From Erigeron canadensis (lineage: Eukaryota > Streptophyta > Magnoliopsida > Asterales > Asteraceae), in NCBI RefSeq assembly GCF_010389155.1, contig NC_057761.1:17920501-17984500 (forward strand): DNA of 64,000 bases. Reading direction: 5' to 3'. Numbering within the stretch: position 1 is the stretch's first letter; each line of letters starts with the position of its first letter. The notes below the pieces were generated by a model. The model was not told where the DNA came from, did no database searches, and saw only the letters and a program-made list of their open reading frames with translations. The position numbers and the translations under genes are program-made. Below, piece after piece: positions 56,119 to 64,000 of the stretch.

Positions 56119-56464
56119 GGGTGTGTTTAGTTGCAGAAAACACCCTATGTTTTCTATTTTTGTTTTCCATGAAAACATGGAAAACAGAAAACGCGTTCAT
56201 AATTTTCTAAGAATATTTTCCAAGAAAATAGAAAACAATGTTTTCCACTTTTCTATGGAAAACTTGAAAACATCTTTTTCTTGTTTTTCATTTTCATTTT
56301 CCATTCCCTACTTTCCCCTCACATCTCTAACATGTTTTCTACTTTTATAATTAGAACGCATTTTCAAAATTTTTATTTGTTTTCTAGAAAATAAAAACCC
56401 TTTTTATTTTCTAAAAAATTAGATATGAAAAATTTGAAAATATTTTCTGCAACCAAACGCACCC
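56119..56464. mobile_element. Harbinger (Tourist-like) MITE
   Basis: 346 bp with inverted ends GGGTGTGTTTAGTTGCAG and CTGCAACCAAACGCACCC, flanked by TAA on both sides (56116-56118 and 56465-56467), the 3-bp target of PIF/Harbinger elements. The duplicated tract at 53643-53665 shows the empty site (GATGCTAAGTGATCAC), confirming both the insertion and the TAA duplication. The interior is rich in GGAAAAC/GTTTTCC words. Confidence 0.9.
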
Positions 56465-58250
56465 TAAGTGATCACATTTTTGTTTCTGATATCTAAAATC
56501 GCTGGTAGATGTTCTTATGCCGCACACCTTTTCTTTTTTTTTATTTAGCTGGACATGCTATAGACCTCATTCATCTTCTTAGGCCGAGTGTTATAGACCT
56601 CATTCTAACCGCCACTAATAGACCCTTCAAGCGAGAAAGTAACATTGATGGGATAAAAATTGACAAATGGTGATTTCCAATATAGTTGAAGTGCTTTCTT
56701 GAAGTTTCTGAAGCTCATCCTTCTGCAAGTTACTGTAAATTATGTTTCAGGTTTTCAAGTTATCAAGTTAATTGCTTTAGATAATTTTCGATATTTACAT
56801 TGCAACTACTGTTGAATTCTTGAATTCTATCAAGATAGTAATTGATTGTTACAACTGGTTAAAATCTATAGTAACCAGACCAATATCATGTGCATAGTAA
56901 TTGTTTGTAACAACTGATTTGTATTTATATATTGTAATTTTTTAGTGGCATGTTAACTTTGATTATGTGCCTTTATAGCTTACAGTTGATCGTATCATAT
57001 GTTACAACAATAGTAGTTACTAATGATAGGTTACTAACTACTGTATATATATGCACATTCGAACACCTTTTAGACTACTTTGAAACTTTAACTGTGAATT
57101 GGTTCCCTTCGCACATTCGAGGTTCCATTAGACTCCTTGGAACCTTGGACAGTTAACTAGAAATATGCAAGTCTCGCCTAATGGGTGGGGCTGTCTTGAG
57201 ATATGTTCTGATAGGCAGCAGGCCGATTTATCAAAAAAATATATCTAAACCTAGCTTTTTGTTATTGATTTTTCTCATAACAAGTCATTTAGAGAATGTA
57301 GGTTCGTACTACTTAGCATGAGGCGGCAGTTTTAAGCTCACGTTTGACACTACGTAATGACAAATAGATAATTTTGACAAATAGTATTTCAGTTAATCGA
57401 ACTAGAAGCATACAAATTACCTGTTTGACCCCTTACCAATGTAATTGACCCTCCCAAGTCTCCCAATTTACCCCCGACTTGATTTCCAGTATGGTTTTAA
57501 TGGATAAAACACAATCAGATTCTTTAGGCATAGCTCTTTCATTTCTTTTGCTATAAGTGTTGCTTTAAGCAGTTCTGTTTATCTAAAGAATGCCACACAA
57601 CAGGCAAATTCACAAACACTCATTTTAACCTGTAGTTATTTCAAACAAAGTTTACCATGTAACATACTTGCATTAACATGACAATTAATATACAGAAGTC
57701 TGCAACAGTTGGACAACCAAATAATGAAACAACTTACAAATTGAAGAAAAGAGAGCTCCACCTATTCTTTATTTTTTTTTCTTTTTTTTTTCTGTACATG
57801 CTATAGATTTCCAAGGCCGGAGAATCCCCTGGAAAACAAAATTCTCTGACACGAGTACATGACAAATCTAGTGGTTACAGACAATCTTGGAAAGTTTTGA
57901 AGTTTTAATGATCTCGACCTGCTTAACTCCCAACTGTGGTCTGCATGAAATTGTGGGATACATTAAGGTTCACAATATTGTAACATTTCAGAGTTTTTCA
58001 AGCGAGAAATTAATGTTGACGGGGTAAAATAATTGTTGTTCCTTCTTTTGAAGTTTTTGAAGCTCATTTACGTGTAACTTCACTGTATTATACTTTTGGA
58101 GGCTCATCACATTTACGTGTAACTTCACTGTATTATACTTTTGGAGGCTCATCTTTCATGTCATTTGCTTTACATGATTTTCCAAGCTATCATTGTTTGT
58201 TACAATTGTGTTAGCTTTGATTATGTGCCATTATATCTTTCAGCTGATCA

Positions 58251-58975
58251 TATCGTGTTACAACTACGAATGAACTGCTAATTCAAGTTATAAACATCAC
58301 AATTTTCATCTTCTACTTGTGAAGTAAAAAGTTTCACAGTTCATATTTTTTTTAATGTGAAAATCAATTTGTGGTACCTAATTTTTCTAAGCAATAGAGA
58401 ATGCGGAACAATTGTATGTTATAAAGTAATTTTCACAATTTTTAATGTGGATAAATGGGATATATATTGAACATTTATAGTGTGAACATACACAATTATA
58501 AATGTGAAGATTGTTATGATTTTTCAAGTTTTCCATGCATCCCGAAAGTATAATTAAGGTTTTTTATATTTTCTTCATATGTGAACAAATTGATATATAT
58601 TTTGTTAATTAATATATTTTTTAAATAAATGTAAAACAATAGTTGTAGTGAAAATAACTTCTTTATTGTAGAGTTTATTCTCTAAATCTTTGAGTTAAGT
58701 TTTAAATAATAAACTTGGGTTCAACAATATATTTCGTAGTATGTTCAATTCCAATTCTCGAACTCGCTATTGACTTGTGGTTTTCAAAAAGGTATAATTA
58801 TGTTTATCAAAAAATTTTAAAAGTTGATTAGTATTAATCACTAATAAAACTTCACAAATATCTAAATCCATTGTAGGATTCAAAGAAGAGGAAAAAGAGA
58901 AAAAAAAAACATACTTAATGACCTACTTTTATAAAATTTATTAATAACGATCCCTTGAAGTTTCATGTTGATACT
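58251..58975. other. AT-rich DNA, nothing recognised
   Basis: No ORF or element ends found. Just upstream, 58066-58155 contains two 45-bp tandem copies around ACGTGTAACTTCACTG. Confidence 0.5.
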
Positions 58976-59974
58976 TAGGGGGCGTTTGGTTCGCCAAATG
59001 TTTTTGATGGAATTGGAATCTGTTAAAGCAATTGAAATTTGATTGATTTGGAATCTAAATGAATTGGAATCTGATGAAATTAGAATTTGAATGAATTAAA
59101 ATCTGTTTGTGTTTGGTTGATCAGAATAGAATGGAATTCATAATATAAATTATATTAATTATATAGTAATAGTAAATAAACATATATATTTTTAATTAAT
59201 GATTATATAAATATTTTTACAAAATAAAAAAACTATATAAAAGCTTTTAAAATTTATTTTTTATAAATTAATATTATTTTATAAAACAATGTTTTAAATT
59301 ATTTTATTTTATAAAATAATAGTATATTATAAACTAAAATTAATATTTTTATAAAATAAAATATTTTTATAAAATAAAATGTTTCTTATAATTTAACTTA
59401 AATCAATTTTATAAAACAACAATACTTTTTTATAAATTTGTAATTATTTCTATTTTTATAAAATAATAGTATATTAGAAACTAAAATTAATATTTTATAA
59501 AATAAAATATTTTTATAAAATAAAATGTTTCTTATTATTTAAATTAAATAAATTCTATAAAACAACAATAAGTCTTTTATAAATTTATAATTATTTATGA
59601 TTAGTAATTAATAAAAGTAAAAAAATTCTAACTAATAATAATAATTATAGTATTAATTGATAAATATAGTCTCAAAAATCATAGTAATAATAGTTATAAA
59701 AAATATATAATCAAATAATAATTACAAAAAAATTTAATTTTTATCAAAGTTTGAATTCCTTTGGAATTTCAAACATTCCATCCATTTTGCCAAGGAATGT
59801 TGAATTCCTTCATTTAATGGATTTCAAAGGAATCCAATTTCATTTCCTTGTGAACCAAACACCTCATGGAATGAAATCTGAAATCAATTATATCAACCAA
59901 ACAGGATATGGAATGGAATTCAGATTCCAATTCCATCAGATTCTAAGGAATTCTACAAATCAAACACCCCCTAA
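58976..59974. mobile_element. 999-bp terminal-inverted-repeat element, type uncertain
   Basis: Ends TTAGGGGGCGTTTGGTT and (complement of the right end) TTAGGGGGTGTTTGATT are inverted repeats, followed on both sides by GGAATT/GAATTCC-rich subterminal DNA. The core is very AT-rich. GATAC lies outside both ends (58971-58975 and 59975-59979), which could be a 5-bp duplication or part of slightly longer ends. The GTTTGG tips recall Harbinger and hAT MITEs, but the target length fits neither cleanly. Confidence 0.68.
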
Positions 59975-60199
59975 GATACAAGACAAAAGGAATCTGTACG
60001 TTGATATGTAACCTAAATTTTGGGTTAAATTTGTTAAGATAGAAAGTATGTGTATGTCTAATAGCTATGTATGTAAAGGTCTTTTGTGACGACTTTTGTG
60101 ACGACAGGCCATGGTTCCTAAAGCTTCGTCTCCGAAAGTTTTTAGTGACGACATTTAGCGACGACTTCAAGTGGGCCCTACAACAAACTTCGTCTTTTA

Positions 60200-60866
60200 G
60201 GTGATCACCCCAAAATATACAACAGTCGTTCTTGCAAACGTCGATGTTTTGGTATCCTAACCCAACTTTGTTCAATATCTTCTTAGCATCATAGTGTGAC
60301 ACAGGGATTGTATTATGTTTAGGCATAGAAAATTTAAGCAACGAAAGCAATCCATCGAATGATGTATTCGTCCATTTACTAGTTGCCTTTAGGTGATTCA
60401 ACCTGGCCAAAAATTCCAACGAAGATATCCAGTTATTACCAGGGTATAGCTCCAAATCAACAAGTTTGAGCAGCTCATCGAGTTCGTTATTTGTACTTGG
60501 TGCTTGTGTTGTGTTCATTGGGTCATCGGTACGCGTGGTGTGTTCATAGTCATGCGTCTCCTGGCGAACATCGCCGAGAAAATCATGCAATTGTCCTCAC
60601 GTTTGAGGAATGGAATGTTCTATTGGCAGGACGACTGGTTCACCGTGAAACTTCCATATAGGGTAACGTTCGCTAAAACCATGACTATGTATGTGCAATT
60701 ATATTTTTTGAAGTGATTGCCATTCAAGGTTTTCACATCTTTCACATGGGCATCGACATAAACCATCATTAGTCATGTGGTCCTTACACCTCTCGATGAA
60801 CGCAGACAGACCAGACCAAAATCCATCGGACCTACGGTCTAAAGTAGTCCAACTCTTATCGATCGA
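60200..60866 (-). pseudogene. CACTA transposase (TNP2 family), N-terminal part only
   Basis: From ATG at 60866: MSIDKSWTTLDRRS and GLCRCPCERCEN form the transposase-associated zinc region (CRCPC..C). The same frame continues, past a TAA near 60715 and a TGA near 60591, through GFSERYPIWKFHGE to the TNP2 start: LDLELYPG-like, SHYDAKKILNKVGLGYQNID and CKNDCCIFW. Homology ends after FWGDHLKDEVCC, before the D-E catalytic part. Two premature stops and the truncation make it dead. In full-length elements this protein cuts and moves the transposon. Confidence 0.85.
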
Positions 60867-61046
60867 CATTAGAATGACTGTGTTCATCACAATTATATAA
60901 CATTTAAAATCATATAGTAGATTAAAAGCATACACATCATATATCAAAACTAAGGGATAACGAGTGGTTGATGTTTGTCTCAGGGTGGTCGTCCTAAACC
61001 ACTCTTTGAATGTTTTACCTCATATATAGATACATATAACTGATTT

Positions 61047-61261
61047 AGTATTGAAAGAAAATTCGACAGCATTTCCCCTTACCTCCCCAAATATGTGCAT
61101 GGAAAACACATATTCGTGGGAAGAAAGGGAAAATGTTTGCCGAATTTTCTTTAAATAGTAAATCAATTATACGCATCCATATCCTAGATGAGACAAAACA
61201 TTCTAAAAGCAGTCCCAAACTGGGGACTATCCGAAATTAATTTCTACTAAATTAATTTCGG
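61047..61261. repeat. Three consecutive hairpins upstream of the CACTA transposase
   Basis: 61047-61154 folds into two imperfect arms of about 48 bp (AAAATTCGACAGCATTTCCC against GGGAAAATGTTTGCCGAATT). 61211-61228 is AGTCCC-AAACTG-GGGACT. 61231-61261 is a perfect 13-bp inverted repeat CCGAAATTAATTT with a 5-base loop. No gene in this stretch. Confidence 0.75.
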
Positions 61262-61379
61262 ACGGGTGACCTACGGTATAAAACGAGGGAGAATTACACA
61301 TACATACACACATACATACATAGACATAGAAAGCTTACCGCCGATGGAGAGAATTATAAGCGGAGAAAGAAGAAGAAAG

Positions 61380-61800
61380 AATTATATATTCTGAAAAAAA
61401 AATACAAATTCTGAAATAAAAGATATATATTTAATTCTGAAATTACATAATATATATATATATATATATATTAACTAAATCCGAAATTAAAAGATATAAT
61501 AAATTCTAAAATTACATAAATATATATATATATTAACTAAATCTGAAATTAAAAAATGTAATTAATTCTAAAATTAAATAAAAAATATATATATATATAT
61601 TAACTAAATCCAAAATAAAAAATATGATTAATTCAGAAATTATATTAAATTAAATATATATATATATATAATATTGGTTCTGAAGTTAAACAAAATATAA
61701 ATTTATACATATATATATATATAAATTAATTAAATCTAAAATAATTTTTTTAAATTAATTTTGAAATTAAATTAATTATATATTAACTAATTATGAAATA
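61380..61800. repeat. AT-rich tandem units separated by (TA)n
   Basis: Four to five loose repeats of ATTCTGAAATTA / TTAACTAAATCCGAAATTA, each about 80-90 bp and split by (TA) runs of 8-22 bases. Non-coding. Confidence 0.8.
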
Positions 61801-62220
61801 AAAGAACGGCACTTACAAGAAAGGATAAAGAACGGCAATGAACGGCGGCAATGGTGACCAGAGATGAACGGAAACGTGGTGGTGGCTGTGAAGAAACGAA
61901 AATCTAAACCCGATTACAAAACAAAAAGATTAATTACATCAAATAGAATAAATATAGAAAGCCGGGGGGGGGGGGGGGGGAGTTGACGGCCGGTGAAAGA
62001 GAAGTGGTGGGTTGTAGTGATGGATTGTGGTGGTGAATTATAGTGGTGGAGCGTGGAGGGTTTTGGTAGGTGAAAGAAAAGTGGTGGCCAAAGATGAGGT
62101 GTATGAATGACCAGATCTACATTGTGGCGGGTGTATCAAAAATTTTGCAGTTATGGGACGACAACTGTGACGACTATGTCGTCCCCAAACCGAATTTCAC
62201 ATTTTTTTATTATTTTTGTT
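61801..62220. other. GGTGG-rich stretch with G-run and subterminal motifs
   Basis: Contains ACGGCGGCAATGG-type and GTGGTGG words, a run of 17 G at 61964-61980, and GACGACAACTGTGACGAC near 62158-62175. No ORF. Confidence 0.6.
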
Positions 62221-62229
62221 ATTAAGATA

Positions 62230-62409
62230 CCCCCTCCGTCCCATTTTAATTGTCCAATTTTGACTAGTAAAATCTTTTTCTTTTGAGTTTGACCGTAAAT
62301 ATTAACTGTTATCTAGCAGTCTAGCACAAACAAAATATAATTACGGTCAAAGTCGGAAGAAAAAGACTTGACAAGTCAAAACTGGACAACTAAAATTGGA
62401 CGGAGTGAA
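62230..62409. mobile_element. Stowaway (Tc1/mariner) MITE
   Basis: 180 bp with inverted ends CCCCCTCCGTCCCATTTTAA and (complement of the right end) TTCACTCCGTCCAATTTTAG, flanked by TA on both sides (62228-62229 and 62410-62411). The CTCCGTCC tip is the Stowaway signature. The arms extend inward (AATTGTCCAATTTTGACTAG against its partner). Confidence 0.93.
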
Positions 62410-62520
62410 TACTATTCAATTTTTAATTAAATTATTATAATAAATTAAAAATACTAGTAAATGCATAATTTTATAGTTTTTTATTATAATTTTAAATATC
62501 ATTATTAAACTTGTTTGTTA

Positions 62521-63722
62521 TATAATGTGACCTTATTGGACCTTTACATTCGTTTGTTATCTCATATGGGCCCATATTGGGCCATGTGTTCATCATTCGT
62601 TGGTATGGCCTATCGGTTCTTTAAACCTGTTTGATATATGATGTGAGCTTATTGGGCCTTTACACTCGTTTGTTAACTCATATGGGCCCATATTGGGCCA
62701 TGTGTGGTCGTCATTCATTTAAATGGGCTTATCGGTTCTTTAAACTTGTTTGTTATATGATGTGACCTTATTGGACCTTTACATTCGTTTGTTATCTCAT
62801 ATGGGCCCATATTGGGCCATGTGTTCATCATTCGTTTGTATGGCCTATCGGTTCTTTAAACCTGTTTGATATATGATGTGAACTTATTGGTCCTTTACAC
62901 TCGTTTGTTAACTCATATGGGCCCATATTGGGCCATGTGTGGTCGTCATTCGTTTAAATGGGCTTATCGGTTCTTTAAACCTGTTTGTTATATGATGTGA
63001 GCTTATTGGGCCTTTACACTCATTTGTTATCTCATATGGGCCCATACTGGGCCATGTGTGTTCATCATTCGTTTGAATGGGCTTATCGGTTCTGTAAACC
63101 TGTTTGTTACATGATGTGATCTTATTGAGCCTTTACATTCGTTTGTTATCTCACATGGGCCCATATTGGGCCATGTGTGGTCATCATTCGTTTAAATGGG
63201 CTTATCGGTTCTTTAAACATGTTTGTTATATGATGTGAGCTTATTGGGCCTTTACACTCATTTGTTATCTAATATGGGCTCATACTGGCCCATGTGTGGT
63301 CGTAATTCGTTTGAATGGGCTTATTAATTCTTTAAACTTGTTTATTATATAATGTGAGCTTATTGGACCTTCATCATTCGTCTGTATGGCCTTATCGATT
63401 CTTTAAACCTGTTTGATATATGATGTGAGCTTGTTGGGCCTTTACACTCGTTTGTTAACTCATATGGGCCCATATTGGCCCATGTGTGTTCTTCATTCGT
63501 TTAAATGGGCTTGTCGGTTCTTTAAATCTGTTTGTTATATAATGTGAGCTGATTGGACCTTTACATTCGTTTGTTATCTCATATGGGCCCATATTGGCCC
63601 ATGTGTGTTCGTAATTTGTATGAATAGGCTTATCTATTCTTTAAGCCTGTTTGTTATATGATGTGATCTTATTGGGCCTTTACAGTCGTTTGTTATCTCA
63701 TATGGACCCATGTGTGTTCGTA
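62521..63722. repeat. Tandem array of about 119-bp TGGGCC-rich units
   Basis: About eleven units begin near 62525, 62639, 62759, 62874, 62994, 63113, 63232, 63351 (shortened to about 70 bp), 63422, 63541 and 63660. Each has GATGTGAGCTTATTGGGCC, CATATGGGCCCATATTGGGC and ATGGGCTTATCGGTTCTTTA. The core ATATGGGCCCATAT is a perfect 14-bp palindrome. Adjacent units alternate slightly, so a dimer of about 235 bp may be the unit of spread. It lies within the CACTA element's upstream side. Confidence 0.92.
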
Positions 63723-64000
63723 ATATATGATAAATAAACGTATGAATGTATATTTTTAACTCGTATTGTATTTGGTTGTTTTGTTTTCGCTTATCAACAT
63801 GCGCCAAAATTTAATTGCACAATTAATATTTATTTTATATTAAATAACACTATTTTTAGAAGTTTTTAATTAAAATGTTCAAAAAAAAGTTTTTTTTGTG
63901 AAAAAATATATTTGGGGGCGACAAAGTCGTCACAAAACTTGTCCCTAGAAAAATGGCGGGAACTTTTCATTTAGGTGGGAAATGAAAACATTTTTTTTTG
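63723..64000. other. AT-rich end of window with CACTA subterminal words
   Basis: Apart from GGGCGACAAAGTCGTCACAA at about 63906-63925 no feature is seen. This short palindrome-like block (GACAAAGTCGTC) resembles the subterminal repeats at 60080-60175. Confidence 0.55.

Larger units (their letters stand above)
53041..58250 (+). repeat. Diverged tandem duplication downstream of the methyltransferase gene
   Basis: Several non-coding blocks recur: 53041-53270 with 55460-55700; 53430-53640 with 55890-56100, 56630-56800 and 58000-58080; 53881-54180 with 55210-55465; and 54660-55140 with 57190-57720. The main period is about 2.4-2.5 kb. Copies differ by roughly 15-25% and by inserted elements. Long T-runs recur at the joints (55195, 56530, 57775). 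No long ORF is present. The unit apparently began with the 3' end of the methyltransferase gene and its downstream DNA. Confidence 0.75.
60040..64000 (-). mobile_element. CACTA (EnSpm) element, deletion derivative, running off the window
   Basis: Transposase N-terminal homology on the minus strand and GTCGTCAC/GTGACGAC subterminal words near both sides (60080-60175, 62155-62195 and 63905-63935) indicate a CACTA element. The central and C-terminal transposase and the second gene are missing: transposase homology stops at about 60200 and subterminal repeats follow directly. The left tip is not clear; the right tip lies beyond 64000. Confidence 0.7.

Noticed and set aside
59751..60011. 86-codon ORF
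   Set aside because: It lies in the GGAATTCC-rich end of the TIR element; composition is repetitive and no homology is seen.
61964..61980. Run of 17 G as a G-quadruplex signal
   Set aside because: A plain homopolymer, common as slippage or sequencing noise; no support for a role.

Overview
The window is repeat-dominated plant nuclear DNA, almost certainly from a eudicot. Asteraceae is my guess from the general look of the elements, but nothing here proves it. In 64 kb I find one convincing host gene, an intronless membrane-anchored SAM-dependent methyltransferase-like protein at 52231-52908. Nearly everything else is transposable elements in several nested layers. All but one of their long coding regions are broken.

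Left part (1-5951): the 3' half of a decayed Ty1/copia element of Angela/Tork type with its 3' LTR, a second fragment of the same LTR family, a CACTA-like terminal fragment, a 34-bp minisatellite and a tRNA-type SINE with a perfect 16-bp target duplication.

Central part (5952-29824): a Sirevirus-like copia element (E1, + strand). A second member of the same group (E2, - strand, 10833-22167) is inserted in its gag. A partial gag duplication and a solo LTR at the same target site follow, showing tandem duplication and then LTR-LTR recombination. E1 also carries a 78-bp patch in its integrase gene that copies the uninterrupted target site. A Helitron-like element containing a further solo LTR follows (29884-31440).

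Middle part (32461-51328): remains of a Ty3/gypsy-like element with very long LTRs. It is interrupted by E4 (34342-37851), a young non-autonomous element with one intact coiled-coil gag-like ORF, and by E3 (38487-48558), a close relative of E2. E1-E4 share a striking leader: an array of short near-perfect palindromes around ACGATCT/AGATCGT, with compensatory base changes between elements. E2 and E3 share inactivating lesions, plus a block of about 3.2 kb that is almost identical while its flanks differ by roughly 2%.

Right part (51329-64000): a foldback MITE, the methyltransferase gene, and a tandemly duplicated non-coding tract with degraded copies of the gene's 3' end. That tract holds a TRIM element and a Harbinger-type MITE. 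Beyond it lie a 1-kb terminal-inverted-repeat element and a CACTA element (- strand) with only the N-terminal part of its transposase, whose long upstream region holds hairpins, a Stowaway MITE and an array of about 119-bp TGGGCC-rich repeats. All statements rest on reading the sequence by eye; identities and divergences are estimates.
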